From positions 1 to 64,000 of the forward strand of contig JAECQR010000002.1 in NCBI GenBank assembly GCA_015999765.1: a stretch of DNA of 64,000 bases, written 5' to 3'. Positions 52,316-60,347 of this stretch are shown in pieces. Both the position numbers and the translations under genes were made by a program. This stretch comes from Flavobacteriia bacterium. Lineage in GTDB: Bacteria > Bacteroidota > Bacteroidia > Flavobacteriales > Weeksellaceae. Each line of letters opens with the position of its first letter. The stretch's first letter is position 1. The notes beneath the pieces are model-generated. The model made no database searches. It had not been told where the DNA came from and saw only the letters and a list, made by a program, of their open reading frames with translations.

Positions 52316-53884
52316 ATGGCACAAGGAAAACAGACCCCTCGTCAGAAGATGATCAACTTGATGTATCTGGTCTTCATTGCGATGCTTGCAATGCAGATCG
52401 ACCAAGAGATCATCAGGTCATATGATGATACCAATAATACGCTTACCAGTACAAGAAAATTAGTTGAAGAAAAGAACGATAAAATTTTCGAGAAAACTTT
52501 AGAAGCAAAACAGGTTAATACACCTGAAACATACACCAAACCACTAGAGGATTATCGCGGTTTAAAAGCGCAGACCAACGATTTGGTGTCTTTCATTGAA
52601 GGTTTAAAGACCAATCTTAAAAAAGAAGCTGAATTTGTTGAAGGTATTGATGTTGGTGACAACTTCGCGGCATTGAACAATACCGAGCCTTCTTCAAAAA
52701 TGTTTTTTACTAATGCTGACGAAAACGCCCCTTCTAAAAATGCGGTGGATTTGAAAGCTAAGATTGAGAGTCTTAAAGGTTATATCAACCAGACTTTTGG
52801 TAGTAACAGCGACATGAAGCCTGTAGTAGACAGAGCAAACAAGATGTTGCTTACTGAATTCCCGAAGGGACAGACAATTAAAAATAAAAACTGGTTACAG
52901 TACAAGTTTTATGGTCAGCCTCTTATTGCAGCACTTTCTAACTTAGAAGTAATCCAGTCTGAAGCGAGAAACCTTCAGTCTGATGCCTTGATGACAATGC
53001 TTCAGGAAAAAGTTGATGCAGATATTAAATTTGATGCTTATACCGCTATCGTTTCTGCACCCACAACAGTAATTCAGGGAGAAACTGCGCAGGCTAAAGT
53101 GGCTATCGGTAACTATTCCAGCAATGTTCCTGGTTTATCAATGCCTGGTTTGGCGGTTACAAACGGCCAGGGAGTTGCTAATTTGAATACTTCAACTTTA
53201 GGTGATAAACCTTTTAGCGGTAAAATATCATTCACCGATGTAAATGGAAAAGTGATAGAATTACCATATAGCCATACTTACAAAGTAATCGCAGGAGCGC
53301 AGGAACTTAAGGCACAAAAAGGTGCCATTATTACTGCAGATAAAATGAATGTTTTATACCGTGGATTACCTAACCCAATTTCTGGTTCAATTCTTGGTGC
53401 AGATATGTCTGGGATTTCCCTTTCAGCATCTGGAGCATCTGTTAGCGGTAGTGGGGGTAAATGGACTGTTACACCTGGAGGTGGTTCCACAGTTAACTTA
53501 ACAATTTCAGGACGTGATCCAAAAGGCGGCGTGATTTCTCAGTCTTTCCCTTTCAGAATCAAGAATGTTCCGCCACCAGTGGGGCAGGTTCAGGGTAAGT
53601 CTGTTGTTTCTATGCCGGCAAGTTCAATTCCGAACCAGCGTGTAACAGCAGATATGCCGGATTTCGATTTCCCAGTAAGTTTCACGGTGAACAGTTTTAT
53701 GTTTAAAGTTCCTGGAAAAGCGGCAATGTTGGTTAACGGAAATTCACTGAGCAATGTAGCATCTTTGACAAAGAATCTTAGAAACGGTGACATCGCTTAT
53801 ATCTTTAATATCCAGGCTACCGCAAGTGGTCTTGGTGGGCAGGCATTAAAACAGATTCCGCCTGTTGTAATAAACGTACAATAA
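52316..53884 (+). CDS. gldM: T9SS motor protein GldM
   Basis: GldM is the rotor shaft: one N-terminal transmembrane helix (QKMINLMYLVFIAMLAMQI, about 10-28) inside the GldL ring and four large periplasmic domains reaching GldK/GldN. The 522-residue protein shows the helical D1 (residues 40-220), followed by beta-sandwich domains with VIQGETAQAKVAIGNY, GLPNPISGSILGAD and SVVSMPASSIPNQRV. Length is normal. It follows gldL by 49 bases. Confidence 0.97.
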   Translation: MAQGKQTPRQKMINLMYLVFIAMLAMQIDQEIIRSYDDTNNTLTSTRKLVEEKNDKIFEKTLEAKQVNTPETYTKPLEDYRGLKAQTNDLVSFIEGLKTNLKKEAEFVEGIDVGDNFAALNNTEPSSKMFFTNADENAPSKNAVDLKAKIESLKGYINQTFGSNSDMKPVVDRANKMLLTEFPKGQTIKNKNWLQYKFYGQPLIAALSNLEVIQSEARNLQSDALMTMLQEKVDADIKFDAYTAIVSAPTTVIQGETAQAKVAIGNYSSNVPGLSMPGLAVTNGQGVANLNTSTLGDKPFSGKISFTDVNGKVIELPYSHTYKVIAGAQELKAQKGAIITADKMNVLYRGLPNPISGSILGADMSGISLSASGASVSGSGGKWTVTPGGGSTVNLTISGRDPKGGVISQSFPFRIKNVPPPVGQVQGKSVVSMPASSIPNQRVTADMPDFDFPVSFTVNSFMFKVPGKAAMLVNGNSLSNVASLTKNLRNGDIAYIFNIQATASGLGGQALKQIPPVVINVQ

Positions 53885-53933
53885 TTGCGTTATTGATTTG
53901 ATAATATCAAGTCAGTAGTATAAAAATTTTATA

Positions 53934-55013
53934 ATGAGAAAGTTCGTATTTTTATTTCTTGCGTTGAGTTTCCTGTCTGTACAGGCTCAAACGAAAAAGA
54001 AAACAACCAAGAAAAAAGCCCAGGCTAAAACTACAAAGGTTGCAAAACCTGTAGAAGAAGCTCCTGTAGTTGAGGCTCCCGTGGTAGAAACTCCTGCTGC
54101 CGGAGGCGTAGTTGATGATACTCCAATCAATTCGATGTCAATTCTGAATGCGAAATCTCCGGAGTCTTTCAGAAAATATAGAGAAATGGGGCTTATTAAG
54201 AAAGGTGATTCCATGGTTTCAAATAAGATTACTCCGCTTAAATACGGCTTTATTGAAGATAAAGACATTTTGAAAAGCATGGTAGTTTGGGAAATTATTG
54301 ATATGAACGATAAAGTAAACCAACCGTTCTATCATAATGAAGATGGTCTTGTTTCCCAAAACAGATCTCTTTATCAACTTTTGTTTGATGCTATTAATGA
54401 TGGTAGAATTAAGGAAGTTTACGATGACGAGATGTTTATGACACGCCTTAGCCCAGATGCGATCCAGTCAAGAATCAAAAATGAGGTGATGAGTGATGCG
54501 GGAATCGACAGACTTAATGAAGCCGGAAAATTAACTGCTGATGAACTGAAGGAATTTACCAATGTTTATGAAACTAAAACGGAAAACGTAAAGGTTTTGA
54601 AAATCAAAGGTATGTGGTATATCGACAGAAGAGACAGCCAGATGAAGTACAGACTTTTAGGTATCGCAGCGATGGGGCAGGATCCAGCTACTATGGGTCA
54701 GTATGGTCCAGATGGTCAGCCACTTGCTTCAAAAGATGAGCTTATCGACCTGTTCTGGGTATACTATCCGGATGCAAGAGAAGTATTGGCAAACGCTGTA
54801 GTTTTTAACAGTAAAAACTTGGCTTCCGATATTACTTTTGATGATATTTTGAATGCTAGAAGATTTTCTACCATCATTTACAAAACAGATAATGGTTTAG
54901 GAAATGGCGTAATCAAAGACTATATTCCGCGTGACGCAGATGCTCAGCTTGAAGAAAGCGAGAGAATCAAAGCACAGATTCTTCAGATGGAAAATGATAT
55001 GTGGAATTACTAA
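53934..55013 (+). CDS. gldN: T9SS periplasmic ring protein GldN
   Basis: GldN (PorN) forms the periplasmic ring with GldK. The 359-residue protein has a signal peptide (cleavage after VQAQ), a Lys/Thr-rich stretch and an Ala/Pro/Val/Glu repeat (EAPVVEAPVVETP, about 42-54) before the conserved domain with MSILNAKSPESFRKYRE, QPFYHNEDGL, DSQMKYRLLGIAA and NAVVFNSKNLASD. The APVVE repeat is a likely flexible tether. A strong terminator follows the gene and ends the operon. Confidence 0.96.
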   Translation: MRKFVFLFLALSFLSVQAQTKKKTTKKKAQAKTTKVAKPVEEAPVVEAPVVETPAAGGVVDDTPINSMSILNAKSPESFRKYREMGLIKKGDSMVSNKITPLKYGFIEDKDILKSMVVWEIIDMNDKVNQPFYHNEDGLVSQNRSLYQLLFDAINDGRIKEVYDDEMFMTRLSPDAIQSRIKNEVMSDAGIDRLNEAGKLTADELKEFTNVYETKTENVKVLKIKGMWYIDRRDSQMKYRLLGIAAMGQDPATMGQYGPDGQPLASKDELIDLFWVYYPDAREVLANAVVFNSKNLASDITFDDILNARRFSTIIYKTDNGLGNGVIKDYIPRDADAQLEESERIKAQILQMENDMWNY

Positions 55014-55035
55014 TCATTTCTTTTGAAAATATAAC

Positions 55036-55063
55036 AAAACCTGAGTATTTTTACTCAGGTTTT
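55036..55063 (+). terminator. Terminator of the gldKLMN operon
   Basis: Arms AAAACCTGAGTA (55036-55047) and TACTCAGGTTTT (55052-55063) with loop TTTT are followed by more T. Confidence 0.92.
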
Positions 55064-55085
55064 TTTTGACCCAAATTTTTAGATA

Positions 55086-56117
55086 ATGAAGAATGTAGAT
55101 TACATTATTGTTGGTGGCGGATACGCCGGGATTTTCTTTGCGCACCAACTGATTTTGAACAGTAAATCTTTTGTGATTTTTTCCGAGGACCGAAAGAGTG
55201 CTTCGGAGGTTTCTGCCGGTATTGTTAACCCTGTTGTATTAAAGAAATTCACCACATTTTGGCTTGCCAAAGAGCAGATAGATTTTCTGAATGCAACCTT
55301 AGATGAAATTGCCGGATATACAGGAAAAAACTATCTGATTAATGAAAATATTCACCGCATTTTTCACGATCAGAAAGAGCAGGAGCTGTGGCTTACAAAA
55401 TCAGATACCGACGAGCTCAAGCCGTTTCTTAATACTGAATTTAAGTCTTTAGGGACAATTCTGAACTCTTTTGGAGCAGGATCCGTAAATTTATCTGCTA
55501 GACTTAATGTGGAAGGTTTTTTTAATGATTTTAAAGCTTTTTTCATAGAGAATAACCATTTGAGGGAAGACCGTTTCGACTATTCAAAAATTTCCGGAAA
55601 TACATATGACGATATCAGTTTTAAACATATTGTTTTTTGCGAAGGAATTGGCGTTAAACACAATCCTTTCTTTTCCGAGATTCCTGTGGTTGCCAATAAA
55701 GGTCATCATCTCAAAGTAAAACTGTCTGAACCTCTAGGTCACCAGCTCACACTTAAGAAAAAGCATTTTCTATTTCCTTTAAATGAAGAAATTCATTATT
55801 ATGGCGGAACATACGACCCTAATGAAAGAGGAGATGAAGTTGATGATCTCGCACAACAGCAACTTATAGATGGACTTTCAGAATTCTATCCACACAGTTT
55901 CGAGATTAAGGAAGTAAATTATGGTTTCAGACCGACGGTAAAGGACCGTAGGCCAATTTTGGGAAGTCATCCCGAACATTCTAATCTTTACGTTTTTAAT
56001 GGTTTGGGCGCACGCGGTATTCTAAACGGATGTTACTTTTCCAAAGAACTTTATGTACATATTGAAAATCAAAAACCTCTGATGCCTGAAGTCGATTTGA
56101 AAAGGTTCAATAAATAA
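55086..56117 (+). CDS. FAD-dependent oxidoreductase (DAO family)
   Basis: This 343-residue cytosolic flavoprotein has the N-terminal FAD dinucleotide-binding motif VGGGYAGIFFA (9-19) and DAO-type closing region YYGGTYDPNERG, YGFRPTVKDRRPILG and NGLGARGI. The family includes glycine/D-amino-acid oxidases and MnmC-like tRNA modifiers; the substrate is not evident. It is recurrent after gldN in Flavobacteriia as I recall, without known link to secretion. Confidence 0.85.
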   Translation: MKNVDYIIVGGGYAGIFFAHQLILNSKSFVIFSEDRKSASEVSAGIVNPVVLKKFTTFWLAKEQIDFLNATLDEIAGYTGKNYLINENIHRIFHDQKEQELWLTKSDTDELKPFLNTEFKSLGTILNSFGAGSVNLSARLNVEGFFNDFKAFFIENNHLREDRFDYSKISGNTYDDISFKHIVFCEGIGVKHNPFFSEIPVVANKGHHLKVKLSEPLGHQLTLKKKHFLFPLNEEIHYYGGTYDPNERGDEVDDLAQQQLIDGLSEFYPHSFEIKEVNYGFRPTVKDRRPILGSHPEHSNLYVFNGLGARGILNGCYFSKELYVHIENQKPLMPEVDLKRFNK

Positions 56118-56119
56118 AA

Positions 56120-56147
56120 AAATCTCTGAAGAAAACTTCAGAGATTT
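56120..56147 (+). terminator. Terminator after the FAD-oxidoreductase gene
   Basis: Arms AAATCTCTGAAG (56120-56131) and CTTCAGAGATTT (56136-56147) with loop AAAA and a following T-run. Confidence 0.9.
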
Positions 56148-56153
56148 TTTTTG

Positions 56154-56240
56154 CAGAGAGGAAGGGATTCGAACCCTCGATACAGTTACCCGTATACTAG
56201 CTTTCCAGGCTAGCTCCTTCAACCACTCGGACACCTCTCT
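56154..56240 (-). tRNA. tRNA-Ser (anticodon GGA)
   Basis: An 87-base class II tRNA on the minus strand: acceptor AGAGAGG pairs with CCTCTCT, the D-arm has TCCGAGTGGTTGAAGGA, the anticodon loop is CTGGAAA with anticodon GGA, a long variable arm (TATACGGGTAACTGTATC) follows, and the T-arm is GGTTCGAATCC. Confidence 0.97.
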
Positions 56241-56252
56241 AATTGAAGACTG

Positions 56253-56260
56253 CAAAAATA
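56253..56260 (-). promoter_or_regulatory. Promoter -7 box for tRNA-Ser
   Basis: The minus strand reads TATTTTTG, an exact match, 13 bases upstream of the tRNA. Confidence 0.5.
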
Positions 56261-56307
56261 GATTATTTAATTGAGAACTGAAAATCGAAAACGAATTTTT
56301 TTAATCT

Positions 56308-57327
56308 TTAGCCAACGGTTATTTCACCACAAATGTTTCTCGCGAATAATTCAGCAAAAGTTCCTTTATACTTAGGATTGTCGAGCAAATGCATCGCTTT
56401 GGTGATGGAGCTTTCCGCCGTCATATCATGCCCGCTGATTGCATCTATTTGGGTGAAAATATTTGAATTTGAATATTTCCCGAAACTTACACCTCCGGAC
56501 ACACATTGCGAAACCACTACGATCTCGGTTCCGCGGTCGCGGAGTTTCTGCAGAATCTGTTTTGTCTGAAGCGAATTGAAAATCGTTCCGGAACCGAAAA
56601 CCTGAAGAATTAAAACCTTCATCTTCGGCATCTCCAGCAAATGTTCAAGGTGCATTCCGGGAAATATTCGCCAGAATAAGACATCGCGAGAAATATAGTC
56701 GTCAACTTCAAATCCGTTATCACTTTTTGAACGCCAAAGAAAGTCCTTCTCAATATTCAAATGAACGCCCGATTGCCCTAAAACCGGATAATTCGGCGTT
56801 TGGTAAGCATCAAAATATTCAGCCGAATATTTCAGCGTGCGGTTTCCGCGAAGCAATTTATACTCAAAATACACCGTAACTTCCTGAATCACGGCTTCAT
56901 CATTTTCGTAAAGACTTGCGTAGTAAAGACTTGTCAGCAGGTTTTCCTTTGCATCCGTCCGTAAATCCCCGATAGGTAATTGTGACCCTGTAAGTACCAC
57001 AGGTTTTTTAAGGTTTTTCAGCATGAAACTCAGTGCAGATGCGGTGTACGACATCGTGTCGGTTCCGTGCAGAATCAGGAATCCGTCGTAGTTATCGTAG
57101 TTTTTACCGATATAATTGGCAATAAGCTTCCACTCCTGCGGCCCCATGTCCGACGAATCAAGCGGTTTCTTGAAAGGATGTACAGAAACTTCACATTCTA
57201 TAAGTCTCATTTCAGGCAGTTTCTGAAAGATATTCCCAAAGTCGAAGGCACGCAGACTTCCGGTTTCATAATCTTTTTCCATTCCGATGGTTCCGCCGGT
57301 ATAGATGAGAAGTACTTTTCTTTTCAT
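56308..57327 (-). CDS. ansA: Type I L-asparaginase
   Basis: This 339-residue cytosolic asparaginase hydrolyses asparagine to aspartate and ammonia. Seen: the nucleophile region YTGGTIGMEKD (9-19), the second catalytic segment LHGTDTMSYTAS (86-97), and the closing GSGTIFN and SQCVSGGVSFGKYS. There is no signal peptide, so it is the cytosolic type. The -7 box lies 5 bases before the ATG, suggesting a leaderless message. Confidence 0.93.
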   Translation of the reverse strand: MKRKVLLIYTGGTIGMEKDYETGSLRAFDFGNIFQKLPEMRLIECEVSVHPFKKPLDSSDMGPQEWKLIANYIGKNYDNYDGFLILHGTDTMSYTASALSFMLKNLKKPVVLTGSQLPIGDLRTDAKENLLTSLYYASLYENDEAVIQEVTVYFEYKLLRGNRTLKYSAEYFDAYQTPNYPVLGQSGVHLNIEKDFLWRSKSDNGFEVDDYISRDVLFWRIFPGMHLEHLLEMPKMKVLILQVFGSGTIFNSLQTKQILQKLRDRGTEIVVVSQCVSGGVSFGKYSNSNIFTQIDAISGHDMTAESSITKAMHLLDNPKYKGTFAELFARNICGEITVG

Positions 57328-57332
57328 AAATC

Positions 57333-57340
57333 CAAAAATA
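57333..57340 (-). promoter_or_regulatory. Promoter -7 box for ansA, abutting the start codon
   Basis: The minus strand reads TATTTTTG, with TTG (CAA at 57359-57361 on the plus strand) 18 bases upstream. It ends 5 bases before the ATG. Confidence 0.55.
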
Positions 57341-57392
57341 CATATTTTAAGCTGAATTCAAATGATTTGGGCGCCTGTTTCCGTCTTCCACT

Positions 57393-57452
57393 CCCGCTTT
57401 TTTGCTCCGCTGCGCTGCGCAAAAAGAGCTCCGTTCAAGCCGGGGCGCGGGC
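57393..57452. repeat. GC-rich structured repeat, REP-like
   Basis: Nested inverted repeats in otherwise AT-rich DNA: outer arms CCCGC (57393-57397) and GCGGG (57447-57451), inner arms GCTTTTTTGC (57396-57405) and GCAAAAAGAGC (57419-57429). It begins with the same CCCGCT word as the repeats at 28201 and 29067. Confidence 0.55.
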
Positions 57453-57557
57453 AAGGTTTTCAATTGAATGTGATTAACGAACAATTCTGCGATTTCTAAT
57501 ATAAGCTTTCAGCACTTTTTGACGCTCGCTTCGCTCGCGCCTCCCACAAAAAATTCT

Positions 57558-57565
57558 TATTTTTG
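57558..57565 (+). promoter_or_regulatory. Promoter -7 box for the trmH-like gene, abutting the start
   Basis: TATTTTTG fits TAnnTTTG and ends 4 bases before the ATG at 57570, implying a leaderless mRNA. Confidence 0.5.
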
Positions 57566-57569
57566 AAAC

Positions 57570-58226
57570 ATGAATAACCAGCAGACCTTCGACTATATCA
57601 AGCAGTTTTTAACGGACGAAAGACTTGCGAAGATTGAGCATTTCGCGCCCGAAAGTTCAGATTTTGTTTTGCTGGTGATGGAAGATATTTTTCAGTTCCG
57701 CAATGCGGCGGCTATTGTAAGGTCGGTAGAAGCTTGCGGATTTCATAAAATTGTGGCGATGGAAAGTGAGAACGAATTCAACCCTAATCTTCGTGTGACA
57801 AAAGGTGCGGAAACCTGGGTGGAAGTGGAGAAAATGCCGTATAATCTGGAAAGCTTGAGAGAGATTAAAGACCGCGGCTATAAAATTCTTGCTGTTTCTC
57901 CGGAAAAAAATGCAACGATGCTTCCGGACTACGAATTAAAAGAACCGGTAGCATTGGTTTTCGGCACAGAAAAAGAAGGAGTAACAGAAGAAATTCTGGA
58001 AGTTGCAGATGAAACTTTAGCGATTCCGATGTATGGATTCACGCGGAGTTTCAATGTTTCAGTCGCGGCAGCGATCTGCTTTTATGAACTCAAACAGAAA
58101 CTCATCAGGTCAGATCTCCACTACAAACTTTCTGAAGAGAAACTCTGGAAGATGAAAGTAAGATGGGCTGTAAATTCTATCGCCAGCGGGCCTCAGATTT
58201 TAGCGAAATATTTAAAAGAACATTAA
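57570..58226 (+). CDS. trmH: SpoU/TrmH family RNA 2'-O-methyltransferase
   Basis: This 218-residue knotted (SPOUT) methyltransferase probably methylates the 2'-O of a guanosine, with Gm18 of tRNA as the usual target of this subgroup. Seen: the three family motifs FRNAAAIVRSVEACGF, ALVFGTEKEGVTEE and IPMYGFTRSFNVSVAAAI, with the catalytic Arg in motif 1 and the knotted S-adenosylmethionine pocket in motifs 2-3. The exact target is inference. It is followed by the SdpI-like gene 10 bases downstream. Confidence 0.88.
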   Translation: MNNQQTFDYIKQFLTDERLAKIEHFAPESSDFVLLVMEDIFQFRNAAAIVRSVEACGFHKIVAMESENEFNPNLRVTKGAETWVEVEKMPYNLESLREIKDRGYKILAVSPEKNATMLPDYELKEPVALVFGTEKEGVTEEILEVADETLAIPMYGFTRSFNVSVAAAICFYELKQKLIRSDLHYKLSEEKLWKMKVRWAVNSIASGPQILAKYLKEH

Positions 58227-58236
58227 ATTTAATACT

Positions 58237-58593
58237 ATGCTGAATCAGCTTTTTGAAGATCCGTTTTTCAATATAACGGCACTTGTAGGCGGGATTTTTG
58301 TAGCAGCAGGATTTTTTATGTTGAAATCTCCGCCAAAGAAAATTAATTTCCTTTACGGCTATAGAACAAATTCATCGATGAAAAATCAGAAAAGGTGGGA
58401 GTTTGCGCAGAAATATTCGGCAAAGGAAATGATGATAACCGGACTGGTATTAGCGGCAAGCGGGCTGATCACATTAATTACAGATTTCGCGACTTGCGTG
58501 AAACTTGGGGTTGGTCTGGCAATGATTGGTTTGGCTGTTATCGTTCTTCTGGTAAGAGTTGAAAGGGCGATTAAGAAACGTTTTTCTGAGTAA
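58237..58593 (+). CDS. SdpI family membrane protein
   Basis: This 118-residue protein with three hydrophobic segments (about 11-28, 64-81, 84-106) matches the SdpI family: FLYGYRTNSSMKNQKRWEFAQ is the conserved cytosolic signature, split here by position 43-63. In Bacillus SdpI protects from the SdpC toxin; other members have unknown jobs. It is probably cotranscribed with the trmH-like gene and converges with rsmE. Confidence 0.85.
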   Translation: MLNQLFEDPFFNITALVGGIFVAAGFFMLKSPPKKINFLYGYRTNSSMKNQKRWEFAQKYSAKEMMITGLVLAASGLITLITDFATCVKLGVGLAMIGLAVIVLLVRVERAIKKRFSE

Positions 58594-58604
58594 TAAAAAC
58601 ATTT

Positions 58605-59297
58605 TTACATCATCTGGAAATAATTCCATGCAGCGACAAAAACTCCCGCGGTTTCCGTTCTCAGTCTTTGATTTCCCAGAGAGACCGCTTTAATTCCGCG
58701 TTCTGCCAAAAGCTGTATTTCCCGATCTGAAAAATCTCCTTCGGGCCCTATTAAGAATGTGATGTTTTTCATTGGCTCAATTTCTTTCAGATCAATCCGC
58801 TCCAGATTTTCATTGCAATGTGCAACAAAAGTGGTTTCCGGATCCAGGGTTTTTATGTAATCAGAAAATTTTGTAAGATCATTAATAACAGGGAAATGAA
58901 ACCTTAAACTTTGTTTCGACGCAGAAATACTTTGTTTTCTAAGTTTTTCGATGTTAAGATTTTTTCTTTCTGTCTTTTCTGTCTGAATCAGAGTGATCTC
59001 TGAAACTGCCATTTCTGTAGCTTTTTCGAGAAAAAATTCAATTCTGTCAATATTTTTTGTTGGTGCAATCGCAATATGAAGTTGGGTCGAAAAATTCGCC
59101 AGATTTTCTGTGATTTCCGTGGTTTCAATTAAAACTCTTTTACCTTCAAAAATAAGATTTCCTTTTGCCAGATTTCCTTTTCCGTCGGTTACGAAGATTT
59201 CTTCACCTTCGCGCATACGAAGTACTTTTGCGATGTGCGTTTGTTCCTCTTCACTAATTTTTACTTCGGGAAAGATTTCTCCAAAAAACAGTTTCAT
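58605..59297 (-). CDS. rsmE: 16S rRNA (uracil(1498)-N(3))-methyltransferase
   Basis: RsmE methylates U1498 in helix 44 of 16S rRNA. The 230-residue SPOUT protein has an N-terminal PUA-like domain (HIAKVLRMREGEEIFVTDG) and the knot motifs TFLIGPEGDFSDRE and SLGNQRLRTETA. The start overlaps the end of tsaD by 4 bases, so the two are one unit. Confidence 0.94.
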   Translation of the reverse strand: MKLFFGEIFPEVKISEEEQTHIAKVLRMREGEEIFVTDGKGNLAKGNLIFEGKRVLIETTEITENLANFSTQLHIAIAPTKNIDRIEFFLEKATEMAVSEITLIQTEKTERKNLNIEKLRKQSISASKQSLRFHFPVINDLTKFSDYIKTLDPETTFVAHCNENLERIDLKEIEPMKNITFLIGPEGDFSDREIQLLAERGIKAVSLGNQRLRTETAGVFVAAWNYFQMM

Positions 59298-60343
59298 ATC
59301 TGGTCATTTTTCTGGCTGAAACTTTCTTCAATATCATATCTCGCTGTTGCAGAAACAGAAAGGTCGGCAAATTCGCCTCTGTCGTATTTAAGTTTGGCAA
59401 CCATCGCGATCATTGCAGCATTATCGGTGGTATATTCAAACTTTGGGATATAGATATTCCAGCCTAGTTTTTCAGCATTCTGCTGCATTGCTTCGCGCAG
59501 TCCGGAATTGGCGGAAACGCCACCGGCAATGGCAACTTCATTAATGTTTAACTCTCGTGAGGCTTTTTCGAGTTTATCCATTAGAATTTCAACAATCGAT
59601 TTCTGTACGGATGCGCAAAGATTCGCAAGGTTTTCTTTAATAAAATCCGGATTTTTCTTCACCTCTTTCTGAACAAAATAAAGAACAGAAGTTTTGATTC
59701 CGCTGAAGGAATAATCATACTGTTCGAGCTTTGGTTTGTTAAATTTAAATGAATTTTTATCACCTGTCTTCGCCAGGCGATCTACAATTGGACCGGCAGG
59801 ATAATCGAGATCAAAGATCTTCCCAATTTTATCAAATGCTTCTCCTGCTGCATCATCAATTGTTTTTCCAATGATTTCCATATCGAAATAGTCTTTCACG
59901 AGAACGATCATGGTGTGTCCGCCGGAGACGGTTAGGCATAGGAAAGGAAATTTCGGGGGCATAATATTTGCATCGTCGATGAAGTGCGCCAGAATGTGTG
60001 CCTGAAGGTGATTGACCTCAATTAAAGGAACATTTAAACTCATCGAAAGTGATTTGGCAAAAGATGTTCCTACGAGCAGAGATCCCAGAAGTCCGGGACC
60101 ACGGGTAAACCCCACCGCAGAAATATCTTTTTGTTGTATATTTGCCTTAGACAGTGATTTTTCTACTACGGGAATAATATTTTGCTGGTGCGCACGTGAA
60201 GCCAGTTCCGGAACCACACCGCCGTAATCGTTGTGGATTTCCTGATTAGCGGCAATGTTTGAAAGGATTTTGTTTCCCTGAATAACTGCTGCTGAAGTAT
60301 CGTCGCAGGACGATTCTATCCCTAAAATTATTGAGTCGCTCAT
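59294..60343 (-). CDS. tsaD: tRNA N6-adenosine threonylcarbamoyltransferase
   Basis: TsaD (Kae1/YgjD) transfers threonylcarbamoyl to A37 of ANN-decoding tRNAs. The 349-residue protein starts MSDSIILGIESSCDDTS, with metal-binding His112 and His116 in NHLQAHILAHF, VSGGHTMIVLV, and the end segment AGGVSANSGLREA. The start at 60343 is chosen by family fit; a longer reading would run into the divergent tamB gene. The start codons of tsaD and the tamB-like gene are 4 bases apart. Confidence 0.96.
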   Translation of the reverse strand: MSDSIILGIESSCDDTSAAVIQGNKILSNIAANQEIHNDYGGVVPELASRAHQQNIIPVVEKSLSKANIQQKDISAVGFTRGPGLLGSLLVGTSFAKSLSMSLNVPLIEVNHLQAHILAHFIDDANIMPPKFPFLCLTVSGGHTMIVLVKDYFDMEIIGKTIDDAAGEAFDKIGKIFDLDYPAGPIVDRLAKTGDKNSFKFNKPKLEQYDYSFSGIKTSVLYFVQKEVKKNPDFIKENLANLCASVQKSIVEILMDKLEKASRELNINEVAIAGGVSANSGLREAMQQNAEKLGWNIYIPKFEYTTDNAAMIAMVAKLKYDRGEFADLSVSATARYDIEESFSQKNDQI

Positions 60344-60347
60344 AACA

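Noticed and set aside
56154-56240. tRNA-Ser or tRNA-Lys as attachment site of an integrated element
   Set aside because: No integrase gene and no repeated tRNA end are visible nearby.
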